This document shows positions 35,940 through 48,260 of a stretch of DNA of 64,000 bases, in pieces. The notes beneath the pieces were generated by a model. That model worked only from the letters and a program-made list of their open reading frames with translations. It did not search any database and was not told the DNA's origin. This DNA is from Penicillus capitatus. Taxonomy: Eukaryota > Chlorophyta. The DNA is taken from assembly GCA_965649825.1 (NCBI GenBank), contig OZ287707.1, positions 186,001-250,000 of the forward strand, read 5' to 3'. Every line of letters begins with the position of its first letter. The first letter of the stretch is position 1. Both the position numbers and the translations under genes were made by a program.

Positions 35940-38072
35940 AATCCCTCCCGGCCACAGATGGTCGACAACTGGACAAGATGAAGAAACGGGAAGCTTTGAA
36001 ATGCGAAAAATAGCAAACAGGGTTCTGGACTAAAAGCGTTGTCAGAGATGTCCCATCAACAGGCGAATAATGTCGACAATGCAAATGCAAATTGGCCAGG
36101 AGCATCGATTTAATCTCTTGACGTTCTAAAGCTACGTCGGTTCGGTCTTAAATAGAATATGAATCTATATGTTGGTTCTGTGGACAGCTGGCGGAGTCAC
36201 TAAGGTCACTGTGTGACTTTCTCTTTCCCGTCGGGCAAAAAGTTGTCAAGATTTCAAGCACCTGCTAATTGTATGGGTCGGGGAAGCTGTTTAATTTGTA
36301 TTCTGTGTTCACATCTGGCCGCGTCATTCTATAACAAGGTTTTTAATGTACAAATCTTGACGTTTAGACTGCTTGAACTGGTTCTGCTGTGACACTTCTT
36401 AAGGAATGTGGCGTTTGAGGAGCGATGATGTCAGGAAGTGACGTTTCAGTCAGACTCATTCTAGATTGAGTTATGTCGACAAACAACATTTCTGGTAATT
36501 GCAAACAATGTCCACTTGCTAGAAATTAACTAAGAGTCATCTAACTTCTAAATAAGGATTAAACTGCCGATCAGATGGAAAAGTCTCTGTCATCTTTGGT
36601 AAGAACTAACCTAAACACTCCTGACTAGCGACGCGAAGAGTGGGAGTTCTAAAGCGATTAGAATCAGAATTTCTAACACTGCAGAAATGAGATGATGATC
36701 CGTAAAATGGACTGACCAGATAACGGAGTCAATGTCGACAATCTTACCCTTGGATTGTAAGAGTTTGAGTCTTTACCGAACACGCATGATGTTCTCAGAC
36801 GCTTTAACGAACACGAGATCCAGGTCCACAAACGGAAGATTTAATTCTCTACTTCACTCATTCAATATCTCCGATTAGATTCTGGTCCCTCTCGGACGCT
36901 TAGCTTACACCTCGTACATCAAGGCTGGTGGGATGCTCTGTGCATGCCCGTCTCCACCAGGCTAGACCTTCAATGTAAGCTTGGACTTTTCAATGTTCTC
37001 TCCGCCGTCACCATGCATCTAGCTAGCAACTCATACAGATAGTCGAGGTCATCGTTTCTCGACTACTGAGATACTCAGGGGGACCTCGATGAACCGTTTA
37101 TTGGAGTTTCATTTACATCGCAGAACTGAATGTTGTTGTCAGCTTCCACCAGCATCCATCGAACAGAACGCAGGTGCGTTACAGAGTGAAGTAAACTAGT
37201 AACTGAAAAGGTACGACGACATTTTTCCGACATTTTAGGCCTCTACATGAGACTCGCGAAGTTGCCGAAGACCGCACAAGTCTGCTATTGATCTATTAGC
37301 GCCCGTGTCACACTCTCTGGTACAAAACGCCAATACTAGCTAACGACGCAGGATGTCGAAGTCGACAGTTCTCTTTCAACGACAGCCATAACGCAAGTGT
37401 TCCAAACGAAACTGAATATCCTGCGTGTATTCCGTGTCGGACGAAGATACCGTTATCCGTCGCCTGCAACAAAACTTTCAAGAGCAAAACGATGAACGCT
37501 GGCGTCTCTAGACGAAGCAACCGAGTCTCTTCTTTGGCACGTGTTGCGCAGTTCGTCTCTGCGACAAAAGACACAGAGGAACCGTGTTGCCAAGAAGTAA
37601 CGAAACATCATACGATATCATTCCTGTGAGCAGCGTTCCGTGTCGAAACCCAACGCAAAGACTCCCACTCCGCTTCGGAGGTCTCTCCTCGTTAAATGAC
37701 AATGCGTGACATACCGCAAATCCGTAGACAGAGTTGGCAGCAGCACATTAGCTTCGCGGCCAACTTCATAGCGAAACACGTCTCATTGACCCCTTCGTCT
37801 AACTTCCAGAGGGTGGGGTCGCGTTAAGCCAATCGTCTGCAGCGAAAGGAAAAAACGGATGCTAAGGACCTTCTCGCTTCCAAGGAACTCTGTAAAGAAG
37901 AGGAAGCTGACAATCGGCTGGATATATAGACACCGATTCCAAGTGGCTGCGCGGTGGTGCTTCATCCAGAGGTATAAAAGAGGGACGCTCTCAGCCAAAC
38001 CACAAGTTCCTTTCCGATTTCCGTCTCCTCGAAGCATCGAATTGAGAAACCGAAATTTCTAACGCCTGCTCT
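35940..38072. other. 2.1-kb stretch without recognisable genes
   Basis: Lower GC than the neighbouring gene-dense DNA and no long open frame on either strand. It marks the left edge of the repetitive ankyrin-like cluster. I see no transposase, reverse transcriptase or clear terminal repeats. Confidence 0.5.
37973..37980 (+). promoter_or_regulatory. TATA-like element
   Basis: TATAAAAG lies 97 bp upstream of the ATG at 38077, a plausible core-promoter distance for a TATA box plus short leader. Confidence 0.5.
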
Positions 38073-38076
38073 GAGA

Positions 38077-38868
38077 ATGTCGACCCCCTATACGGCTTGG
38101 ATTGTTCTCTTCTGCATCGTCTCCGTCGCGGAGATGGGTAAACCGTCATTCCCGTTCACGAATGAACTCGAGTGATATGCTGTGAACAGGATACGCAACG
38201 TCGCGCAGTAGTTTGGCCGTGACAGGCGTGAAGTCGACGCGTGCCTTGAAAGCCTTGAGTTGCAATCCGATGACGGCTTGTTCGTGGGCGAGAACAAACA
38301 GCGCCAAGTTCATAAACTACTTGCAGACAACCACAGATGACGTCTGCACGTGCACATGCCCCAGCAATCAAGATAGACTGGCCCATGACGCGGCAGAATC
38401 TTCCAGCTTTCAATCTGTTATTGCCCTGGAGAGACTGAAATTCAAAGGCTGTGATCTTGACATCAAGAATGGAAACATGAATACTCCACTGCACGATGCT
38501 TGCGAGCACTGTAATGTTCCTCAGGCCGCGGTAAGAAATACACTGTTTCTGTTTTTCCTCTCATTTCGAGATGTTACAGTATCTTGTGAACTCCGGCGCA
38601 GATTTCATGAGCTTGAACAACGACGGATGGTCTCCGTTGTGTCTCTGCGCTGCCAATTGCTCATCCAAGGCTGAGGATCTCGTTAAAAATATGATTAATA
38701 GAATGACCTCCGGAGGTAGCAAGACGTGTGTCATGTGCCAAAGCGGCAAGAGTGCTAGTGCCACGGCAAAGGACCCGAAAATCAAGGAGGTGAGTATATC
38801 TTCGTCGTTTGCGTTTGCCTTCATTCTTTTCCCTGAAACAGGTTATCGCTAAAGGCACCGGCTGCTGA
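38077..38868 (+). CDS. Secreted-type cysteine-rich ankyrin-like protein, divergent copy A
   Basis: The first exon encodes a signal-peptide-like MSTPYTAWIVLFCIVSVAEM. After an intron at 38138-38189 comes a Cys-rich region (DDVCTCTCPSN), an ankyrin-type segment (CDLDIKNGNMNTPLHDACEHC), an intron at 38531-38570, a second ankyrin-type segment (YLVNSGADFMSLNNDGWSPLCLCAANC), an MCQSGK patch, an intron at 38790-38841 and a short last exon ending GTGC. The last two introns sit at the same places as in copies B, C and D. Cysteines within ankyrin repeats plus a signal peptide suggest an extracellular or luminal disulfide-bonded domain. Function unknown. Confidence 0.7.
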
Positions 38869-39230
38869 ACTGGGAAGCTTCATGCGGCTGCCTGCCACGA
38901 CTAGATTCCTTTCCTTTGTTGTTGGATGAACCGTTTGTCAACCATGCGTTCCTTCCCGTTGCATTCAGAAATTATTCTCTTCAAAAAACACTTGAACGAA
39001 TCGTGGTTAATGGATTCGAAGAATGTTCCACAAGGATGTATTGAGGCACGAACCGTGCATTGTTAAAAAACGATCCATGTATTGAGGCATGAACTAGCAA
39101 CTGTTCAAATGGAAGATAGTGGTTTAGCTGAACAGTTCAATCAGAAGCGAACGTCGCATCGCGATGTTCCATTGCTTCGCTGTTTGTCTCCGCTTGCTTT
39201 GCGGCATCGACCTCTGTGAACCATCCATCG
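38869..39230 (+). repeat. Duplicated flank of copy A (partner at 47532-47905)
   Basis: Long near-identical blocks, including the pair GATGTATTGAGGCACGAACC and the text through GTTCAATCAGAAGCGAACGT, occur again at 47695-47820. The two blocks follow copy A and an A-type exon remnant, respectively. Confidence 0.85.
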
Positions 39231-39379
39231 CTCCAAAACCCGACGCTGTCGCCTACAAGCCGGAAAAACAGAGGATGGATGGACATCCACTAACACAGCC
39301 CGTGAATAGAGTGTCTGAAAAACATCACGCATGAATAGAGTAGCTGAACTGAATGAAAATAAATGGCGAAGACAAAACC

Positions 39380-39634
39380 TAACAGCCTTGTGAATTTGAT
39401 GCGGAACTTCCCACTTAAACGCAGGTATACGGATATGTCGATGCGAAATCCGCCCTGAAGATTCTAGACGTAGCCGCGGTATTCGCGCCTGGGCCAATAG
39501 TTTACGTACGTCATGTAGCGACAGTCTGCGTTGACGTACAAAAAGCAATTCCGCGACGGAGTCCACAACTTGGCGTTCTGGTCTTATCGAGTTTTCCGTA
39601 CTGGTCGACGTGCCATTTCAGCAACGACCTCCTG
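39380..39634 (+). repeat. Repeated 5' flank of the ankyrin-like copies
   Basis: Also at about 41195-41435 and 48010-48260. Shared landmarks are GGTATACGGATA..GTCGATGCGAAATCCG and TGGTCGACGTGCCATTTCAG just before each ATG. It probably carries the promoter. Confidence 0.8.
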
Positions 39635-40426
39635 ATGTCTTCTGTGCGTACCATTGCTTTGGCTTTTTTCCTCGTCGTAGGAACGCGCTACGGTAAGTTA
39701 TTTTAATTCGAAGGCATCCATCAGGAGCCAGAGTGCTGTAGTCTCGGCGGGTGTCGTTCCATCTTCTATGCCCAACCCCGACAATCCCGATACCTGCCCG
39801 GCGAATCTCTGCAGAGCAGCTGTCGAACGAGACGAGGGAAAGATAAGAAGCGCCATTGAGATAGGGACGCCAAACATCTGCAACTGCACGTGCGACCCTG
39901 ACCCCGTGCCGGTCACCAACAAGACGCTCCTCCACGTGACGGCGTTATACGAAGAGTCCGTGGCCTGCGCCAATCTGTTGCTCGACACGCCGCCGAACTG
40001 TTCGGTCAATGTGCTGGACGCGAAGAAAAACACGCCGCTGCACGACGCCGCGGCATCGTGCCTTCCGCCCATGGCATACGTGCGACCTCCATCCGGCTTT
40101 CGATTTGCAGAATGGTGACTGTCGCGTTCAGGTCTTCATGGAGGCCGACGCCGAGGTCGAGCTCGAGAACGATGATGGATACACGCCAATGTGCGTGGCC
40201 GCGTCCACAGACGACCCAAACTGTGCCGGCGTTGTCATCCATTTGGTCGAATACGGGGCAGACATCTGCAAGAAATGTAATGGAACACTGCCTTACGATC
40301 TGGCAGCCAACAAGATCGTGAAAGACGTACGTCCATCTCTCTTACAACGCTGCTAGCATCTCTCCATGTTCACAGATCATCGAACAGAACAACGGCACGC
40401 TGGCAGAGGACGGAGGAATTTGCTAA
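39635..40426 (+). CDS. Secreted-type cysteine-rich ankyrin-like protein, copy B
   Basis: Signal-peptide-like exon 1 (MSSVRTIALAFFLVVGTRYG), an intron at 39693-39741, then PDTCPANLCRAAVERDEGKI, CNCTCDPDPVPVTNKTLLHVT and KKNTPLHDAAASCLPPMAY. A putative 31-nt intron at 40080-40110 is needed to stay in frame. Next come DCRVQVFMEADAEVELENDD, GYTPMCVAAS and ADICKKCNGTLPYDLA, an intron at 40327-40375, and the end IIEQNNGTLAEDGGIC. Without the 31-nt intron the frame ends at a TGA near 40116, so this copy is either spliced there or broken. Confidence 0.7.
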
Positions 40427-40784
40427 AAGCTTAGCTCTGATGGAGCCTGCACAACACGGGTGAAGTGAGGAGGCTGGCATTTTATTGTTTTGCGCCGCTG
40501 ACCCAGCGGTCATCGTCTTTTCTTCTCTTCCACGTCTAGCTGGGATTGTGAATGGCAGCATCTACATCATTGTTTTGCGGTGGTGGATGTTCAATGCCGA
40601 TTGTCATTTGGCAAAAATCAAGTGATGTGACTCGAACGGAGAGGTGTGTTAGAACCACTGAGTTGCTCTCGCTGTCTCCGTCCAATCGATGCGGCTTTCG
40701 GTTCGCAGATCTAAACATCATGTCATCATCGTTCAGACATGAACGTAGACATTCGGTTTCTCACAATAAGTGATTGCATCACAC

Positions 40785-40870
40785 ACAGGTATGTGGCGTG
40801 TGTCGCCTCGGTTAGCCCCTTCAACGCTGGGATCGTCACGTCGCATGTGGCTATGTCTGATTTCCATGCC
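40785..40870 (+). repeat. Third repeated flank element of the ankyrin-like units
   Basis: The segment with CACACAGGTATGTGGCGTGTGT recurs at about 42755-42840 and, more diverged, at 49590-49690, each time some hundreds of bases past an ankyrin-like copy. Confidence 0.65.
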
Positions 40871-41435
40871 GTTAACGCATCACTCAACGAGAATCGTAGC
40901 AACGTGGGGTGATGCGCCCCAGTTGGCATGGCTGAGACGCCGGATAGCTGCCAGACGGTACACACATCTCTTTATGGCGTCTTGGACATAACTCTACATG
41001 GTTTACTTGGCCTCCATGTTGAGATCTAGGTAACAAAGTATCTGTTCTTCGGAGAGCTTCTTTGATCTCAAGCAAGCCTCCACCGAATGCTGCCCCCACT
41101 TTACTTACTAAATCGCAGAGGGTGGCTTTTTTGAGTGTTGAACACGAGGTTCGCTGTTCCACAGTTCATTATTCTGTCGACACTGTCTTGTGAACTTGAA
41201 GCAGAACTTCCCACTAAAACGAAGGTATACGGATAGGTCGATGCGAAATCCGCCCTGAATATTTCCCGAGAAAGCCACGGTATTCACGCCTGAGCCAGTC
41301 GTTTACGTGCGTCATGCAGCGACGGTCTGCGCTAACATACAAATAGCCATCTCGCAGCGGAGTCCTCAAGTTAAGGTTTTGGTCTTATCGAGTTTTCCAT
41401 ACTGGTCGACGTGCCATTTCAGCAACGACGAGCCG

Positions 41436-42226
41436 ATGTCTTCCGTGCGTATTCTCGCCTCTGTTTTCTTCCTCGTCGTGGGCGCGAGCTACGGTAAGTC
41501 TTTTTAATTCGAAGGCATCCACCAGGAGCCAGCGTGCTGCAGTCTCGGCGGGGTTTCGTCCATCTTCTATGCCCAACCCCGACAATCCCGATACCTGCCC
41601 GGCGAATCTCTGCAGAGCAGCTGTCGAACGTGACGAAGGAAAGATAAGAAGCGCCATTGAGAGCGGGACGCCAAACATCTGCAGCTGCACGTGCGACCCC
41701 GACCCCGTGCCGGTCACCAACAAGACGCTCCTCCACGTGACGGCGTTATACGAAGAGTCCGTGGCCTGTGCCAATCTGTTGCTCGACACGCCGCCGAACT
41801 GTTCGGTCAATGTGCTGGACGCGAAGAAAAACACGCCGCTGCACGACGGCGCGGCATCGTGCCTTCCGCCCATGGCATACGTGCGACCTCTATCCGGCTT
41901 TGCCTTACGCAACGAGGACTGTCGCGTTCAGGTCTTCATGGAGGCCGACGCCGAGGTCGAGCTCGAGAACGATGATGGATACACGCCAATGTGCGTGGCC
42001 GCGTCCACAGACGACCCAAACTGTGCCGGCGTTGTCATCCATTTGGTCGAATACGGGGCGGACATCTGCAAGAAGTGCAACGGAACGCTGCCATACGATC
42101 TGGCAGTCAACAAGATCGTGAAAGACGTACGTCCATCTCTCTTACAACGCTGCTAGCATCTCTCCATGTTCCCAGATCATCGAACAGAACAACGGCACGC
42201 TGTCAGAGGACGGAGGAATTTGCTAA
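41436..42226 (+). CDS. Secreted-type cysteine-rich ankyrin-like protein, copy C
   Basis: Nearly identical to copy B: signal-like MSSVRILASVFFLVVGASYG, introns at 41494-41542 and 42127-42175, the same Cys-rich and ankyrin segments, and the end EDGGIC. At the position of the 31-nt intron of B and D the DNA differs, so the frame reads straight through (YVRPLSGFALRNEDCRV) and the CAG acceptor is gone. It is the copy with the least ambiguous frame. Confidence 0.75.
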
Positions 42227-42440
42227 ATGCTTAGCTCTGATGGAGCTTGCACATGGGAAATGAGGATTGCATTTTATTGTTTTTTTTCCTGCTCACGCAT
42301 CGGTCATTCATCGTCTTTTCGCTTCTACATCTGAGCTGGCATTGTAATGGTAGCATCTACATGTATGTCTTGCAGTGATGGATGTTCAACATCATCTGCC
42401 GAGAATCAAGTGCTTCTCTCCGATGGAACTTACACACGGG
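42227..42440 (+). repeat. Repeated 3' flank of copies C and D
   Basis: Nearly identical to 49053-49260, including a run of T and the text GATGGATGTTCAACATCATC. Weaker copies of the same unit recur at about 40560-40640, 42540-42600 and 49370-49450, so it is itself locally repeated. Confidence 0.8.
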
Positions 42441-43559
42441 AACAAATGAGGATCGCATTCTATTATCTTTTGCGCTGCTCGCTCATCGGCCATCGTTTCT
42501 TCGCATCTACATCTGAGCTAGGACTGTGAAGGGCAGCATCTACATGATTGTTTTGCAGTGATGGACATTCTGATACCATCACGTGCCGAATCACATGCTG
42601 TAGCTCGAACGCCAACACATGTTAGACCCACATTTGCTTTCGCTCGTTGATCTTCGTTCGATGTGGCCTTCGGTTCGCGGATCCAATCCCCGCGTTATCA
42701 TCGTTCAGACATGAACCCGATCATCGAGTTTCGCAATAAGTCATTGCATGACACACAGGTATGTGGCGTGTGTCACATCGACTGTCCCCTTTTACGCTTG
42801 GATCGTCACATCGTTGCCGTCATGTCTGGTTTCCTTGCCACCGATGCATGATGCGAAGTGGAACACATCAATCAGAGTTTGCGAAGTCTGCACAATCATA
42901 GATTTCGGCCTTCTTGTCACCGTTGCACTGTCAGGTCATGCACAGCACGATCATCTAAGGAGTCTTCATCTGTCATGAATGTCCCTGCTGCGGCCTTGTC
43001 TCTTTAATCGAGTTCTGTGCAGAATTTTTTCAACGTGAATTGTGAGAATGGGCGAAACATGTCCAAGTGTAGAACTATTCGTACCAATCGTCCCTCCGCT
43101 CTTGAGCTCTTCAGCTGAATTTCGTCCACATTTCGCAGATACGCTCCAGTCACGTCAGTAGAGTACCGCGAGCTACACCTCAGTAAAGAACTAGTCTTGG
43201 ACTCCATCCGCTGTGTTAAAGAACCAAGAACTCCAATAGGGAATGGAAAGGAGATTTCTTCGCCCACGCCTCCGGTTGCCAAAGAGACACCATCTCAAAT
43301 GGACTCCTCGAATGCCACCGGCTCCTTCTCCTTCTCCGACAGTTCCCAGTTCATCTGCAATGCCGTTTCCACCCGAGTTGTGCAGTATCGTTGCCCGCTG
43401 CGATCAATTCCTCAATAGAGTAGCCGTCTCGCACAATGTTACTGGAATTCGTGACTGTGATTATCCCGCGGCAAACGGGATGTCTCTCCTACAAAGTCGC
43501 TGTGGATTTCGCGGTCGAGAGTGTCGGCTCTCTGCTGTCTACTGCCACGTCCGAGCTTT

Positions 43560-43640
43560 GTTCTATCGTTGCAGGTCATCGAACAGAACAGTGGCAGACT
43601 TGTCGAGGACGGCGGAACCTGCTTGGCCAGAAATGATCTA
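43560..43640 (+). pseudogene. Remnant of an ankyrin-like copy (last exon)
   Basis: After a TTGCAG acceptor, the frame VIEQNSGRLVEDGGTC parallels the last exon of copies B-D (IIEQNNGTLAEDGGIC). No intact upstream exons are visible. A Ser/Pro-rich frame at 43197-43418 may or may not belong. Confidence 0.5.
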
Positions 43641-44329
43641 CTGTCTTTTCTTTCGGTCTGACTGCCATCGTAGAGGCACTCCAGTGCTCTGCGAAGCCTT
43701 GTTTCGCTGTGTGCATCGCAGCTCATCGAATTGTCTTTTCTTCAATACGCTTCAAACAAGCGTCTCGTCGACCTTTCCTTCTTGTCGCCACGGCACAGCA
43801 AGATCCAGCTTGGCAGCGATTCGTCGGTGTCGAACGAGTACCTAAACTCCGTGCCGGCGGACGATTTGTCCTCTCTGGCTGATTCTTCTGACTTCATGCG
43901 AGAGCCGCCCATTGGCAGTGGATTATCTTCTGTCTTCGATACCGCAACCCCCGTCCTTTTCCTCTGATTGTCGGCACACTGACACGAACTAGCACTCGGG
44001 ATGACATACAAAGTGGACTCGGGGAGGCGATCACGAGAATCGTGTTGTATCCGAGACAGCAGAAGGCTTGATGGACGACTACTGGGAGGTAGCTCCTGAA
44101 GGAAGGCTCGTCATGGCGTCAAACGTCATTGAGACGCGTCGTTATCGTCACTTCCGAGTGACAGCGACAAACGAAGTCCTCGGCTCGTTGGAAACAGAGG
44201 ACGTTGCGTGACCTTCTGTGACGACTGAATTCGAGTACGCTGACGCCGTTTTGGATGCGATTGACACGCGAAACGTCGCCATGCGCCACGATAGAAGATG
44301 CAAGTGCACGGCGTAAGTTCAACGTTCCA

Positions 44330-44510
44330 CAGAATACTCACCGTTCGCTCTTTCCATCCACATCACCGATTGCGATCCTTTGTGCGTCCAATTGTGGTGA
44401 CGTCCTGCTGCGCGGTCCACTGCCTCCCCCTGTTGAGATCTCCCTTCTCCTGACGCGGGGTGCCTCATGCGACTTCTTCAGCTTGACTTTTCAGGCTTGT
44501 TAGAACTGCT
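44330..44510 (+). pseudogene. Remnant of an ankyrin-like segment
   Basis: SPIAILCASNC...EISLLLTRGASCDFF matches the pattern of the second ankyrin segment (TPMCVAAS...VIHLVEYGADICKKC) but stands alone. Confidence 0.4.
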
Positions 44511-44511
44511 G

Positions 44512-46600
44512 TCTGCGTCTGGTGACCACCGACTGCATCGGTGTCACACGATAGACGAGAGGGCCAACGATGAGAACATGTCGCTTACAACGCTGATGTC
44601 TGAACCGTCACGCGACTTCTGCCGTGAGCGTCGCCAAGATTGTTCCGCGGTCATGCTCCCGGGGTAGTCTAAACCGCCTTTTGTTGGACGTGTTAACGTG
44701 CCTTAGTCGTGTGTGGCGGCGGCAGAGTCTTGTACGCTTTTGCGCGGTCCTGAATGGCTGTAGGTGAAAATAACAGCGTGTAACGGAGTGGTCCGAATCC
44801 TCGGAAGAACTTAGTCGCCGAAAGGCTGTTCAATGTCAGGCTTGTTGTAGCGATGCTACTGTCCTTGATCGCATACACGCTTTTTGAACACAACTCCATC
44901 GTTCCATGTTTCGAAAGAGAAGCGAGGTACTCCGCTCAGGCAAAGAAGACGAGTGTAACGGTAGGTTGAAGTACGTCCATGGCTAATTGTTCAAGTTCTG
45001 CTTGAAGAGGGCGCACGCTTTTTAGAGAAGATCGACCACAAACCTGCAAAACCTTCACCTGTCCTGGTAAAGCACGAATGAAATCGAACGGTCCTTGAAC
45101 ATCTAGAAGAGAGTGTCGAAGTTCTCGTTCTATGTCCTATTTCGTTTTTGGTTTGACGTTTTTGTGTTCTCCCTCCTCGATCAATTTATTCCACTGTTCT
45201 TGAAAACATTAAGAGCCAAACTCCGAATGTCGTGCAATGCGTTGTGCTGTCTTTGCGATGATTGTAACGTTCACTTGTCGACGACGCGTTGTGTGACATT
45301 CTGTGGACTGTCGGAATTTTCTGCTATGTGTTATGGATTTGCTCACAAGTTCTTTGGTAGTTGTGTGGCGCGTATTGAATTTCCCACAGAGGTTTCGATG
45401 TCAATCTCCAATTGCTGTTACTTGGAAGGCTTTGGTTGTATGTAGTGTCGCGCGAATATCGCGTGTGCAGACGAACTTATGCAAATCAAAACGAAGGTCT
45501 GCAGATGGTCGTGTTCTGCTCAAAGACCTGGTTTTTATACCCCCCCCATTTCATGATTCATGCTTCACGGCATGTTGACGTCACGACTGACGTCATGGGA
45601 CGTCACATCGGCTTGAACGTCTTCCCCTCCTTTACCTTCGTCTTCGTGACAGTAGTATGCATCTGTTAATTTAGACGATAGTGGCAACGCGCCTTCTGGT
45701 TCCGGCCAACAACCCCTTGTAACGTGGAATGTGTCGAACGTGAGGTGAACGGGCGTTTAAAGCAACAGCGAGTTCTAGATTTCATCGGCTTTTTTTGTGG
45801 ACGAGGAGTCGTTTACGAAGGTCCTACGGGTAGAGGTAGGTCATTTTATCGGTTTAGGACAGCAACCGTGGCATTGAACCGCAGAGATTGTCTGCGTAAC
45901 GTCAGTTCACCTACCTACTCGACAGTTGCACCTGAAGCTACTAACCAATCCATCAAATATTTCTTCAAGATCCGCGGGTCGTACTTTTAGATGCTATTTG
46001 TTTATTCCTCGTAACCAAATCCTTCTAACGTGTGCTCCATGGGGTCTTCTTGCAACTCGCAGAATTCGTCAAAGCTCCATCGCTGGCTAACAATTCGATG
46101 AAAGTCGAGGTTCGGCAGTCAGCCAAGGAAGGCTTACGGAGAACGAAGCACAGTATGGCACGTGTTCGTGTGTACGGATCGCGATTTGACTGCGGAGGTG
46201 CCGAGCGACCTGCATTGCTGTGTATTCCAGACTACCTTGGACGAAAACACGGCCTTCGAATTGCGAAAGGAACAAAAAATCAGCTTTATGTGCGGACTCA
46301 CTCGGCCCCGCACCCTGCCGTAACGGAAAGGGGTGAGGGCCATCGTACGGTCCGCACGTTAAAACCTGAAGCGGATTAAAAGAACGGAGTTTTTCATACA
46401 ATGATTCTGCCCCTTTAATGCGAAACTTCATTTCGTTTGTGTCAGTGGACAGCTGTTCACCTTCATGCGGCCGACCAAGGAATTGCATAAATTCAAGACA
46501 GTATTGAATGAACAGTCTTTGTAGCTATAAGCCTTCGTCGTATTCGCGTGTGTTTGCTCATCGACAGCGCGACAATTTGTCCAATCAATTTGTTGGGCCA
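44512..46600. other. Gene-poor stretch inside the cluster
   Basis: One Cys-rich, Phe-rich frame (45113-45445, +) has no recognisable match. The rest shows no gene, transposon or obvious long repeat. Confidence 0.4.
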
Positions 46601-46619
46601 AATCAACGGTCTCGCAGAA

Positions 46620-46800
46620 GGTAAATTAGATAGAAAACAGATAGTTGCACGGGATGCGACTCTCGCATTTAGAACGATAGCAAAGCTGCCTTGTCATCTT
46701 AGATGCCGTCTCTGTAGAAACTGCGAGGCAGTCTTCGAGAATTGCAGTACAGATCTCTGCGCGGAGCTGTCAGTGAAGATCCGAGAAGTTCACAGTTAAG
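46620..46800 (+). pseudogene. Possible Cys-rich remnant of the ankyrin-like family
   Basis: A frame ending RLCRNCEAVFENCSTDLCAEL followed by a basic helix resembles the KCNGTLPYDLAANKIVKD end of the family, but only loosely. Confidence 0.3.
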
Positions 46801-47459
46801 TCCTCGCCTAGCATTGCGGTAAACGTCACTCACGAAGCTCCTATCGATTCACACCTGGCTGTCAAATCTCGTCGCCAAAAGCGAAAAAGCTCCAGACGCA
46901 AGGCATCGTTTGACAAGCACAAGCTTTACTCCTGTCGCTAGACCGCTTGCCTTTGGATGCCAGACGTTCTCTGTCTGCTGCAAGAAGCTGTTCGCTGTCC
47001 TCTTCAATTTCGAATCTCACATCGCAATTCCCTATCGTTCTCTGCGATACCAACTCGAGAATTCTTCTGCACTTGTGACATGAGCCACTCTGCCCTCGAC
47101 AGGAGCAGTGCTGTTCACTTCGTAGATCCGTCCTGGCGCTTCTTTACTTTATTAAACGTACGGGATGGTTATTTCCGCATTGCAGTGGATTCTTACCACA
47201 GCCGTTTGTTCTGCTTTTCCGTTTGGTCGCCGTCTTCACATTGTTACCCTTCCTCAGAGATGATATCCAGTGCCGGCTTCTTCACCGACCGTGTTCGCCG
47301 CATATTGGGAAATGCACCTTCTGGATAGGCGTACTTTGACGACATTATTGTCGGTAGTCGAGATCGTAAACTAATGGCCGCATTTCGCGCACTTTCCTCT
47401 CTGTGTTGCAGGATGCCGGGATGCAAATAAATCCACGAAGATTCAGTTTTCTCGTCCAT

Positions 47460-47531
47460 TTGTGCAGCACTTGTGTTTTCCTTCGCTCTTCGCCCTGAAA
47501 CAGGTTATCACAAAAGGCATCAGCTGCTGAA
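47460..47531 (+). pseudogene. Remnant of an A-type copy (end of last intron and last exon)
   Basis: CCCTGAAACAG followed by VITKGISC and a stop matches the end of copy A (VIAKGTGC) and its intron end. The DNA after it continues as the duplicated A flank. This shows that the A+B pair was duplicated upstream of D and that the A part then decayed. Confidence 0.7.
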
Positions 47532-48260
47532 ATACGAAGCTCTAAGACGCTGCCTGTCACGACTAGATTCCTCCTTTGTTGCTGTTGGATGAAACATTTA
47601 TCAACCATGAGTTCCTTCCCGTTGCACTCATAAGCTATTCTTTTCAAAAAACGCTTGGACGAATCGTGGTTAATGGATTCGAAGAATGTTCTACAAGGAT
47701 GTATTGAGGCACGAACCGTGCATTGTTAAAAAACGATCCATGTATTGAGGCACGAACTAGCAACTGTTCAAATGGAAGATAGTGGTTTAGCTGAACAGTT
47801 CAATCAGAAGCGAACGTCGCATCGCGATGTTCCATTGCTTCGCTGTTTGTCTCCGCTCCCTTTGCGGCATCGACCTCTGTGAACCATCCATCGCTCCAAA
47901 ACCCGACGCTGTCTCTCACGAGTCGGAAGATACAGAGTGCCTGAACACCGTCGCGCATGAATAGGGTAGCTGAACTGAATGATATCAAAGGTAAAGACAA
48001 GACCTAACTGCCTTGTCAACTCGAAGACGAACTTCACGCTGAAACGTAGGTATACGGATAGGTCGATGCGAAATCCGACTGAAGATTTCCCGACGAAGCC
48101 GCGGCATTCAAGCCTGAGCTAGTCGTTTCCGTGACGTCATGCAGCGACGGTCTGCGCTAACATACAAATAGCCATCCCGCAACGGAGTCCGCGCGTTTGC
48201 GTTTAAGTCTTATCGAGTTTTCCATACTGGTCGACGTGCCATTTCAGCAGCGACGAGCCG

